Source: Vicinamibacterales bacterium
Lineage (GTDB): Bacteria > Acidobacteriota > Vicinamibacteria > Vicinamibacterales > UBA8438
Length of the DNA: 54,385 bases
Reading direction: 5' to 3'
NCBI GenBank assembly: GCA_937766455.1
Contig: CALLXD010000053.1
Coordinates: 1-54,385 of the forward strand
Positions 17,814 to 25,461 of the stretch are shown in pieces. The translations under genes and the position numbers were made by a program. Each line of letters opens with the position of its first letter. Within the stretch, counting starts at the first letter, position 1. The notes under the pieces are model-generated. The model was not told where the DNA came from, made no database searches, and was given only the letters and a program-made list of their open reading frames with translations.

Positions 17814-18968
17814 ATGTCGGCGTTCACCGATTTTCTTGGCACGCGTTCGCAAGAATTGTTGGGAACGGATCTCGCCCAGGTCCGGTTCACCGACATCGGC
17901 ATGACGTATCTGCTGTCGATGGCGGTGGCGCTCGTCGTGCTGCTGTCCGTGCTACGCCTGTGGCTTACATCGCGACGGCACCACCGGCAGCACTCGGGCT
18001 ACGAGATCGAGCCTCGGTTTCGGCGGGGCGTGTGGAGCCGGGCGCTCTACAACGTGCCGAAGCTGCTCCTCGGGCTCGCCCTTGCCGCGATGCTGGTGGC
18101 CATGTCCGATCCCTACCTGACGGCGACCGAAGAGGTCGCTGGCGACATGGATTCGCGCATCCGTATCGACTTGGTCGATACGTCGCTGTCCATGGCGTGG
18201 GAGTTCCCCGGAAGCGGGAAATCGCGCGCCCAGGTGGCTCGCGAGGCGCACCTCGAATTTCTGGAGATGCGGCGCGACAAGAACGATCGGGTGGCCCTGT
18301 GGCTGTTCTCGTCGTTCCCGTACATGGTCGATGACTTTGTCATCGACGACGAGCTGTATTTCTTTCAGGTTCTGGACGCCCCCTACGCCATCGTCCGTAT
18401 CCTGGCCGCGCAGTCAGGGACCCCAATCGACCAGATGTTCGTGCCGCGAGACAAGGTGCGCATCATTGACAGCGAAGGCAACACCAACATCATCCGGGCG
18501 TTGCAATCGGTGTTGCGGCACTTTGACCGCGATGTCGCCACCCTGGGCAGTGGCAGCACGCCGCATCGCGCTGTGCTCATCGTGACCGACGCGGATGTCG
18601 ACGAGATTCCGGAACAGGAGTTCGCCGAACTCAGCCGTCGGAACATTGTGCCGTACATGATTTTCATCAACGCCGACGAGCCGAGGCCGGGCATCCAGCG
18701 GCAGGCCAGCCCGCCCGTGGGGAATACCCAGGGGTTAATCGACACGATCCGCGAGTTTGGCGGCGACTACTTTGACGTAACCGATTCAGACGGGTTGCAA
18801 CGTGCCTACGAGGCGATCGATGAGGCGGAAACGGTGCAGGTCCAACTGTCACACCGGGCCGTCAAGGTGCCGATTTACCCGCGATTCCTGCTGATCAGCA
18901 TGGCCCTGCTCGTGGTCGGAATTCCCGCAGGATTCGTCGCCGAACTCATCGGCGGAACACAGCCCTAG
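17814..18968 (+). CDS. VWA domain membrane protein (BatA-like)
   Basis: A protein of 384 residues with two N-terminal membrane helices (about 28-48 and 83-100), a von Willebrand A domain (about 115-330) and a C-terminal helix (about 347-372). The metal site has the DxSxS form (DTSLSM) plus the later TDAD element, so it can bind a divalent cation and a partner protein. The layout resembles Bat-operon proteins, but no MoxR ATPase is adjacent. It is encoded 9 bases after a secreted-family gene, so the two proteins may form a membrane complex. That link is inferred from context only. Confidence 0.85.
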   Translation: MSAFTDFLGTRSQELLGTDLAQVRFTDIGMTYLLSMAVALVVLLSVLRLWLTSRRHHRQHSGYEIEPRFRRGVWSRALYNVPKLLLGLALAAMLVAMSDPYLTATEEVAGDMDSRIRIDLVDTSLSMAWEFPGSGKSRAQVAREAHLEFLEMRRDKNDRVALWLFSSFPYMVDDFVIDDELYFFQVLDAPYAIVRILAAQSGTPIDQMFVPRDKVRIIDSEGNTNIIRALQSVLRHFDRDVATLGSGSTPHRAVLIVTDADVDEIPEQEFAELSRRNIVPYMIFINADEPRPGIQRQASPPVGNTQGLIDTIREFGGDYFDVTDSDGLQRAYEAIDEAETVQVQLSHRAVKVPIYPRFLLISMALLVVGIPAGFVAELIGGTQP

Positions 18969-19016
18969 CACCGGCACCGTTTCACGCACAATGCCCGTTC
19001 CGGGTCCGTACGAGCG

Positions 19017-19050
19017 AAGGGCGGCACGTGTGACGTGCCGCCCTTTTTCT
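19017..19050. terminator. Terminator between convergent genes
   Basis: A 12-bp stem (19017-19028 with 19034-19045, including AAGGG against CCCTT) has a 5-base loop. T residues follow on the plus strand and the A side allows partial function on the other. It separates the VWA gene from the convergent SGNH hydrolase gene. Confidence 0.85.
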
Positions 19051-19078
19051 CTGTCTGCGGTTGCCGGATCGAGATGGA

Positions 19079-19786
19079 CTACTCGTCGTTGGTTGATTCG
19101 TACTGCGCTTCGATCGGCATGAGCACCGCCTTGATGGCGGCCGCCCAGATGGCGTTCCCCTTGTCGTTCAGGTGCAGGCCGTCGTCCACGAAGACGTCGT
19201 CCATCACTGTGCCGTCAGACTTCAGGAACGGAGCCGCCACATCGATGTAGTGGAGCCGGCTGTCGCTGTCGACGATGTCCTGGTAGAGCGCGCTGGTCGC
19301 CTGCGCTCTGTCCCACACCGAGACGCGAGCCAGACTTGGCTTCACCGACAGGACATAGATGCGCGTGTCGGGTAGTGCCGCGTGAATCTTCGTGATGATC
19401 TGTTTCAATTCGCCCGCGACCGTTTCAGGCTCCATCCCGCCGAACGAGTCGTTGTCTCCCTCGTAGATGGCGACCGCACGCGGCTTGTAGGGTAGGACGA
19501 GTCGGTCAATGTGCTGGAGCACGTCGGACATCTTGCTGCCGCCGAATCCCCGCGGCACCACTGTGAGCGGCGCCAGGTCCGCCTCCATAGTGCGCCACCG
19601 GGCGAAGCTGGAACTCCCCGTGAGCACGATGGCCCCTGCCGGCCGAGTGGGCGCGTCGGCGTCGAACGCCTGCATGGCCTCTTCCCATCGATCCGGATTG
19701 GCCGCTGTGGTCTGCGCGGTCGCCGGCGTGACCAGGGACAGGGCGAGTAAGAGCGCCGCCGAGACGGACGCGTATCGAGCTTTCAT
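19079..19786 (-). CDS. SGNH/GDSL-type secreted esterase
   Basis: A protein of 235 residues with a GGAGG site and a signal peptide cleaved after about residue 24 (TPATAQ). The SGNH blocks are present: VLTGSSSF with the nucleophile Ser (about 58), RGFGG with the oxyanion Gly (about 81), YEGDND with block III Asn (about 113), and DGLHLN with the catalytic Asp/His (about 206). It is a periplasmic lipase or acyl-esterase of unknown substrate. A TATAAT box lies 46 bases upstream. Confidence 0.88.
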   Translation of the reverse strand: MKARYASVSAALLLALSLVTPATAQTTAANPDRWEEAMQAFDADAPTRPAGAIVLTGSSSFARWRTMEADLAPLTVVPRGFGGSKMSDVLQHIDRLVLPYKPRAVAIYEGDNDSFGGMEPETVAGELKQIITKIHAALPDTRIYVLSVKPSLARVSVWDRAQATSALYQDIVDSDSRLHYIDVAAPFLKSDGTVMDDVFVDDGLHLNDKGNAIWAAAIKAVLMPIEAQYESTNDE

Positions 19787-19831
19787 ATAGAGACCTCCAA
19801 GGATGATCGTTGGGCAAGTACGGACGCCGGC

Positions 19832-19837
19832 ATTATA
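19832..19837 (-). promoter_or_regulatory. Putative -10 box (TATAAT)
   Basis: A perfect TATAAT on the minus strand lies 46 bases upstream of the SGNH hydrolase ATG. No convincing -35 element is seen at 16-18 bases, so support is limited. Confidence 0.35.
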
Positions 19838-19873
19838 CGGGCGATCCGCCGTCGGTGCGCCTGAGAGCCAGCG

Positions 19874-21301
19874 TTAGTAGTCGTTCTGGTCCATCGACAC
19901 CCGGATGATTTCCTCGTCGTTCCGCAATACCAGGTGGCGGTTGGCGAACGCCGGGTGCGACCAGACCACGAGGCGGTCGCTCTGGCCATGGGTGGCGCGA
20001 CCGCGCGAGCCGGCCCTGGCCCCGCCGTACCCGGACCGCGAGGTGGGATTCATCAGGTGCGTTCGGCCCAGCTCGACATACCCCTCCGGGTTGAACTGCG
20101 CGATGATCAGATCGCCGTTCTCGTTGTAGACGAAATAGCGGTCTTCGTGCTGGATGAAATACGCTGATCCCCACCGATTTCTCGTGGTCAGTCCTTCCGC
20201 CTCCCACAGCCGTTCGCCGGTCTCGGCCAGCAGGCCGCGCACCTGTCCATGGCTGCCGATGCCATAGATGTAGTCGCCGACGATGAGCGGCGTCGTCATC
20301 ACCGAGTGAAGCCCCGTGCTTTCGGCCACCTCGACGTCACCCAGCGAGACCCGGTTGTTCTCGCCGTGCCAGATGGCGGTAGCGTCCGGCCGGTCCTGGT
20401 CGAGCCGCATCATCAGCGACCCGCTGTAGAACCCGGATACAAATAGATAGGGTCCGCTGTGGACCGCGTCGGCCACGGTCATGTTGGCTCGGCCCCGGAA
20501 CTCTTCTTCCCAGTACAACTCACCGGTTTCGGGGTCGAGCGAGGAGAGTCCTCGCGGGTGCCAGACGATGAGCTGCCTGGCTCCGCCAGCCTCAATGATG
20601 CTCGGCTGGTGGTACCCCATCTCGGTGCGGCTCTCGATAGCCCGCCACACCTCGTCACCGGTGTGCTTGTCGAAGGCCATCACCAGCGCGTCCGGTTCGC
20701 CGCCCACCAGCAGGATGACGCGGTCGCCATCGATTAACGGGGCGCTCGACGTACCCCAGACCGGAATGTTGGTGTCGTACTCGGCGACCGTATCTTTCTC
20801 CCAGATCACCGCACCGGTTTCGACATTCAGGCACAGCACGAGCCCAGTCGACCCCACGATATACACGCGGTCTCCGTCCACCGTGGGACTGGCGCGGGGG
20901 CCGGTCGCGTAGGTGAACATCAGCATCCGGTAGGTGGTGGGCCACTCGTGGCTCCACAGCACCTCTCCCGTCTCTTCGTCGAGCGCAAGGACACGTTCGG
21001 TCCCGTCCATCGTTCGCGGTTCGGTCTCCACATAGTCGAGCACGAACACGCGACCATCGGCGACGGAGGGTCCTGAATAGCCGCCGTTCACCGGGACGCG
21101 CCACTTCACGGTCAAGCCCTCGTCTGGAAACTCCTCGAGGATCCCGGTCTCGGTCCACAGTCCCAGGCGCTCAGCGCCGCGCCATTGAGGCCAGTCCTTG
21201 GCGGACAGCGTGGGTACGGCGGCGGTCGCGGCGGTGAAGATGCCGACGAGCGCGATGAGCGCGATGCGGTGTGCTGGCTGCATGGTCGTGACCCTTGTCA
21301 T
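19874..21301 (-). CDS. PQQ-binding-like beta-propeller repeat protein
   Basis: A protein of 475 residues with a signal peptide (about 8-35; a second ATG at 21283 is also possible). The mature start DWPQWRGAERLG is typical of the secreted outer-membrane-assembly/PQQ-like propeller family common in Planctomycetes and Acidobacteria. Propeller blades recur as ALDEETGEVLWSHEW, LNVETGAVIWEKD and AFDKHTGDEVW. No haem or calcium-PQQ catalytic set is evident, so it is probably not a dehydrogenase; a binding or assembly role is possible. It ends 87 bases upstream of the SGNH hydrolase gene, in the same direction. Confidence 0.88.
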   Translation of the reverse strand: MTRVTTMQPAHRIALIALVGIFTAATAAVPTLSAKDWPQWRGAERLGLWTETGILEEFPDEGLTVKWRVPVNGGYSGPSVADGRVFVLDYVETEPRTMDGTERVLALDEETGEVLWSHEWPTTYRMLMFTYATGPRASPTVDGDRVYIVGSTGLVLCLNVETGAVIWEKDTVAEYDTNIPVWGTSSAPLIDGDRVILLVGGEPDALVMAFDKHTGDEVWRAIESRTEMGYHQPSIIEAGGARQLIVWHPRGLSSLDPETGELYWEEEFRGRANMTVADAVHSGPYLFVSGFYSGSLMMRLDQDRPDATAIWHGENNRVSLGDVEVAESTGLHSVMTTPLIVGDYIYGIGSHGQVRGLLAETGERLWEAEGLTTRNRWGSAYFIQHEDRYFVYNENGDLIIAQFNPEGYVELGRTHLMNPTSRSGYGGARAGSRGRATHGQSDRLVVWSHPAFANRHLVLRNDEEIIRVSMDQNDY

Positions 21302-21354
21302 GGAGCCATCCTATCCCCGCCGGGCCACCTCCGCAATGCGCCGGGGCGATGGCG

Positions 21355-21834
21355 TCACTCGGCCGGCCCCGCGTCCGGCGCGAACAGATCCTCCATGATG
21401 CGATACCTCGCCGCGGTCATCCCCAACCGCTCGTAGGTGGTCTGCGCCACACGGTTGTCAGCATCCACGTAGAGACGCAGACCGACCACACCCGGGTCGG
21501 CTCGCGCGAGCGTCTTCAGGTGGTCGTGGAGCATCCTGAAGACGCCCCGGCGACGATGGTCTCGTCTGACATAGACGCTCTGGATCCACCAGACGTCACC
21601 GTTTCGCCAGTCGCTCCACTCACGCGTATGCATGATCTGGCCGACAATCTCCTGCCCAGCGCATGCCACGTAATACCGGCCGCGGGAGGCGTTGGTGAGG
21701 AGGGCCTCGACCCCGCGGGTTACTAGGTCGCGGTCGAGTGACGTATCCTCGGTCTCAGCCGCGATCCGCAGATTGAAGTCGGCGACGGTCGCTGTGTCCG
21801 TGGAGGTCGCGGGTCTGATGACGAACGGGGGCAT
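21355..21834 (-). CDS. GNAT family N-acetyltransferase
   Basis: A protein of 159 residues. The acetyl-CoA motif is in VYVRRDHRRRGVFRMLHDHL (about 87-106), which has the R-x-x-G form of motif A. The flanking strands WWIQSVYV and VVGLRLYVDADNRVAQTTYE (motif B region) are typical. The start at 21834 follows AAGGAG. The substrate amine is unknown. It is cytosolic and probably in the same transcript direction as the propeller gene, with a gap of 53 bases. Confidence 0.88.
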   Translation of the reverse strand: MPPFVIRPATSTDTATVADFNLRIAAETEDTSLDRDLVTRGVEALLTNASRGRYYVACAGQEIVGQIMHTREWSDWRNGDVWWIQSVYVRRDHRRRGVFRMLHDHLKTLARADPGVVGLRLYVDADNRVAQTTYERLGMTAARYRIMEDLFAPDAGPAE

Positions 21835-22072
21835 GCGGTCTCGTCTCCTTCACGGCCGATCACGGCGCCGCGTTCGGCCGACCATGCGGGAATCGTAAGG
21901 GGGGCACCTTGCGACGCCCTGTGGGGTTGCCGATGCAGACGAACGGTCCGCGGCGCATCGCTACCAGTCGTCGCCTGTGTGCCCACGGCGCCCGAGTGGG
22001 CCACCGGACAGTGTGCCGGAGACGGCGACCACGCGGCACCACAAAGGCGTGCCGGGGAAAGGTCTGTCTAGC

Positions 22073-23065
22073 TCAGCGGGTAACCTGGACGGTCACGTTT
22101 TCGTAGCTGAAATGGGCGCCGTCGCTCGCGACGGCCCGGAGCGTGTATTCCCCGGGTTGGTGGAATGTCACCGTGTTCTCCCAGCGGTTGCCGGCGGGAG
22201 GCTCCGGGAGGATGTACGGCGGTGACCACGGGGAGTTGCCCCACACGCGCGTATCCATCCAGGCCTTCATCTGAATAGGTTCAAACATCGCGTGGTCGGC
22301 CGGTCCGCGAAAGACGATCCAGGACAGACGCACACCGGGAGCGCTGCTGACGACAGATGATCCGACACCGGCCGTGGTGTAGAACTCATCCAGGTTCTTC
22401 GGTAGCTGGCCGCGGTCTGAGCGCTCGGGGAAGTTGTCCGGATCGTTGGCCGATGCGATCAGCGTCAGCGGCTCGCCGACCTTGGCGCTACGCTGCATTT
22501 CGCCCTCCACCGCCAGGTCTGGCGGCAGGTTCGTACGGAGGCGGTCATCAAGGCTGCCGAAGGCGCCGCCCACCTCCGTGGACAGTACCTGAGGGTCCAT
22601 GCGGTAGTCGGCGCTGAGTGTGGCAAACGCGCGGTTTGTCCGCCCATGGCTGGTGAGGGTCCAGACCACTTCCCGCGCTCCGAAGTCCGCTGGTACCTGG
22701 ACGGTGAAGAGAAACGGGTTGCGTCGCGGATAAAAGTGCGTGGGCTGGCCGCGGTCTGCCGTCGCCGCGTCAAAGGCCTCAACCGTGAGGTCGTCCAGCG
22801 TATTCGGTTCGGCAATCGAGAAGTAGTTCTCAGACCCGATAGGGAAATCGAGCTCCTCCTCCCAGTTTGAATTCATGTAGCCGAACCACAGCGTAAATGA
22901 CCCGTCGTTGTTGGGCCACCAGCCCTCGAACGAGGGATGGATGCTCTGTCCCCGCAGGAACATGAACCGCGTCTGGGCATCTGCGCCACGGGCCGTGTAC
23001 GGCGCCGTGACGAAGAGAGAGAGCAGTAGCAAGAGGAGCGTCCCCCGGAACACCGGCTGACTCAC
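22073..23065 (-). CDS. Secreted 'FGYMN' partner protein of the cytochrome-copper monooxygenase, copy A
   Basis: A protein of 330 residues using a GTG start at 23065 that overlaps the stop of the upstream gene as GTGA. A signal peptide ends near ARGADAQ. The mature N-terminus has SIHPSFEGWWPNNDGSF and LWFGYMNSNWEE, then YPRRNPFLFTVQVPADFG, then VVWTLTSHGRTNRAFATL. The last 60 residues look like a PKD/Ig-type domain (SPPYILPEPPAGNRW and a terminal beta strand VTVQVT). Two paralogues at 44.7 and 45.7 kb share the same blocks and the same kind of neighbour. No catalytic motif is known; a periplasmic binding or scaffold role for the monooxygenase is inferred. Confidence 0.75.
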   Translation of the reverse strand: MSQPVFRGTLLLLLLSLFVTAPYTARGADAQTRFMFLRGQSIHPSFEGWWPNNDGSFTLWFGYMNSNWEEELDFPIGSENYFSIAEPNTLDDLTVEAFDAATADRGQPTHFYPRRNPFLFTVQVPADFGAREVVWTLTSHGRTNRAFATLSADYRMDPQVLSTEVGGAFGSLDDRLRTNLPPDLAVEGEMQRSAKVGEPLTLIASANDPDNFPERSDRGQLPKNLDEFYTTAGVGSSVVSSAPGVRLSWIVFRGPADHAMFEPIQMKAWMDTRVWGNSPWSPPYILPEPPAGNRWENTVTFHQPGEYTLRAVASDGAHFSYENVTVQVTR

Positions 23066-24549
23066 TGCTGTCCGCTCTCCTCTGTCGCGGTTTCCATCGT
23101 TGGCACCGGAGCCCAACACAAGGGGCAGCCGACGTCATATTCGTTTCGGTCCTTCATGGCGGCGCGTCGGTCTGCCATCTCGCCCTGGAACTGCTCCTCG
23201 GTGAGTTCGACGGCATAGCCGAGATCGATGAACATGTTGGCGACAGATCGCCGGCCACCGCCGGCCCAGTTTCTGCTGTCCGCGAGGTTCTTGTTGCCCG
23301 GGGTCGTGTCCAGGAATCCAACGATGTGCAGGATGGTGCCTTTCGGCAGCAGCGGCGCCGCATCGTCCTCGTAGACGTACTGCTTGACCCAGCTGTGGTC
23401 GTAGCCGACGCAATTGAGGGTGAAGTGGTTCTTGCCCCAGATCGCCTCGATACACATGCGCGTGCCGGGTGCATGCAGATGGGGTTCGAAGGCGACGAGC
23501 TTGGTGTGCTGCTCGAGGACTGTGAACGCGTGCATCTCCTGGCCGGAACGACCGGGTGCGACGTCGATGTCATTACCGTTCCCCAACCCAACACGGGCGC
23601 GGTTGCCGTACTCTGGCGCGTAGTCCTTGGGGTGGAAGATGAAGCCGAATTCGAGATGTGCGGTCGTCTCCGCGATGCCGTTGGAGTGGAGATGGCTGGC
23701 GCCCAGGTGTAGCGCCGAGCCCGCCTGAAGCAGCGTGCCAAACTTCTCCGGGAAGATGTCGGCGTTTCGCCCAACCTCGTGGATGGGCCAGCGGATGCGG
23801 GTGTCGTCGACGATGTCGGTGCCCTCCTCGTTCAGCACCCCGCTGGAATACGTCATGTGGTGGAAGATGTACCGTCCGCCCACGGTGTTGTCGCCGGCGC
23901 CCGGAGGGATGTCGTTGATCTCCCTCACCTCTACCGCCTTCACATACCGGTCTTCGGTGAGACCCGTCGGCACCAAGCCGATGTCACCCCAGCGGTCCGG
24001 CCCGATGGCGGGGCGTGTCATGTCCTTCGACCGTAGCACCAGGTCCGGCGCTCCGATGGTCCACTCTCCGGCGCCGGCAAATTCAAGTGGCGGCGGCATG
24101 TCGTTGACATCGCCGCGGGGTGCGCCGTGGTCCGCCCAGGCCTGAATCAGGGCGAGCTCCTCGTCACTCAAGGAGGGATCGTCCTTGAAGCTGAGGATGC
24201 CGAGGTCCTTTTCAAGGAAGAACGGTGGCATCGCGCCCTGCCGGTCTCTGATGGAGGTCCGGGTTTTGATCGAGCGCGCCCAGGGTCTCACCTGGTCATA
24301 AGTGAGCAGGGACATCGGTGCGCCGCCGTCGGGTCGATGGCAGCCCTGACAGCTTCGCTGCAAAATGGGTGCGATGTGCTTGGTGAATGTGACGTCCCCG
24401 CCGTCGATGCCAAAATCGGCCACGTCGTACAAATGGACGGCTGGATGCGGGTCGCTACCGGCGAGCGATTGCGCCGCCGCGGTGGCGGGTGCCAACGTCA
24501 CCAACGGAACGATCAGGGCCGCCGCGTACGCGAACAGTTTGGTGCGCAT
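23062..24549 (-). CDS. Cytochrome c fused to PHM-like copper monooxygenase, copy A
   Basis: A protein of 495 residues; the ATG at 24549 follows GGGAG. A signal peptide of about 27 residues is followed by a cytochrome c domain with CQGCH at 67-71 and the surrounding HIAPILQRSCQGCHRPDGG pattern. The second half resembles copper type II ascorbate-dependent monooxygenases (PHM/DBM): HHM at 230-232, HLH at 286-288, and HLH with Met365 in EPHLHAPGTRM (357-365) match the CuH and CuM ligand sets. A CPLC pair is at 475-478. It should be periplasmic. The haem domain may replace ascorbate as electron donor (inference). It is coupled to the FGYMN gene downstream. Confidence 0.8.
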   Translation of the reverse strand: MRTKLFAYAAALIVPLVTLAPATAAAQSLAGSDPHPAVHLYDVADFGIDGGDVTFTKHIAPILQRSCQGCHRPDGGAPMSLLTYDQVRPWARSIKTRTSIRDRQGAMPPFFLEKDLGILSFKDDPSLSDEELALIQAWADHGAPRGDVNDMPPPLEFAGAGEWTIGAPDLVLRSKDMTRPAIGPDRWGDIGLVPTGLTEDRYVKAVEVREINDIPPGAGDNTVGGRYIFHHMTYSSGVLNEEGTDIVDDTRIRWPIHEVGRNADIFPEKFGTLLQAGSALHLGASHLHSNGIAETTAHLEFGFIFHPKDYAPEYGNRARVGLGNGNDIDVAPGRSGQEMHAFTVLEQHTKLVAFEPHLHAPGTRMCIEAIWGKNHFTLNCVGYDHSWVKQYVYEDDAAPLLPKGTILHIVGFLDTTPGNKNLADSRNWAGGGRRSVANMFIDLGYAVELTEEQFQGEMADRRAAMKDRNEYDVGCPLCWAPVPTMETATEESGQQ

Positions 24550-24715
24550 TTCACACTCCCTATACACAATGTCCAGACGCCAACCCATGGTGGGTTAAGC
24601 CCGTCGGTCACCTAGCTTGCAGAAAACGCTCCATTATGACCTGGACCGCACCGTCAGCTCAATCACCGAACCGACTCGGTTACATCGCCTGTGTACCGTC
24701 GAGCGTCGGAGACGG

Positions 24716-24749
24716 TGACCCAGGGCGCGCCAACGCGCGCCTTGGGTCA
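24716..24749. terminator. Long hairpin after the beta-barrel gene
   Basis: A 15-bp stem with one G-T pair (24716-24730 with 24735-24749) and a CAAC loop lies 14 bases past the stop of the leftward beta-barrel gene. No T-run follows on either strand, so it may be a weak terminator or an RNA 3'-end stabiliser. Confidence 0.55.
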
Positions 24750-24763
24750 GCCCGGTCCGAGTG

Positions 24764-25333
24764 CTAGTTGAAGCGAATGCCACCGAGAATGGCGAACGTG
24801 GTGCTCTTGACGTCCCTCGCGTTTGTCTCTTTCGCGATGTTCCGGAACCCCCACGTACCGCGACCTTCGATGATGAATCTCGAGATCTCGAACCCGACGC
24901 CGGCCACGATGCTCACGTCGACTCTCTCGACCTCGTCGGTCGATATCGCAAGATCGTCCTTGAACAGCATGTCGAGCGACGGTCCCGCGATGCCGTAGAC
25001 GACCGCATCGCTAAGTCCGGTCCCGGTAGACCCGATGTTGACCCGCAACAGCGCGGGAACCTGAAAGTAGTACAGGGTGGAGTCGCCGCTCTGCTTGGCC
25101 AGGACGTTGAACTCGCCCATGAACCCAAGCGTGCCGGGGCGGTTGCCGCCGAAGAACAGGCCCGCCTGCCATCCCTCACCGCCGTCTATCGACTCAGTGA
25201 CGTCGTCGAACGATGAATGCAGAAATCCGCCCTTGACACCTACGCCGATACCCTGCGCTTCGGTCAGGGCCGGGGCGGCCAGAAACATCGAGACCAGCGC
25301 CGCGAAGGCCATTACGCGAACCACACGAGTCAT
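24764..25333 (-). CDS. Outer-membrane beta-barrel protein (porin-family fold)
   Basis: A protein of 189 residues with a signal peptide cleaved near EAQG (about 27). The mature part alternates short strands such as GIGVGVKGGFLHSSF, WQAGLFFGGN, YFQVPALLRVN and FRNIAKETN. It ends in ILGGIRFN, with an aromatic residue near the C-terminus as expected for barrel insertion. The length fits an 8-stranded OmpA/OmpW-like barrel. No periplasmic domain is present and the ligand is unknown. A long hairpin lies just past its stop. Confidence 0.8.
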   Translation of the reverse strand: MTRVVRVMAFAALVSMFLAAPALTEAQGIGVGVKGGFLHSSFDDVTESIDGGEGWQAGLFFGGNRPGTLGFMGEFNVLAKQSGDSTLYYFQVPALLRVNIGSTGTGLSDAVVYGIAGPSLDMLFKDDLAISTDEVERVDVSIVAGVGFEISRFIIEGRGTWGFRNIAKETNARDVKSTTFAILGGIRFN

Positions 25334-25461
25334 GGGTTATGCCCCACTTTAGACAGCGAACGAGCAGGCGGAATGCGCTTCACATGAGCGTGCTGTCTCT
25401 CGACATGATACTCCCGGCGGCGTGCAGACATCGAACTCCGCCACTCGCGCCGTAGGAGGGT

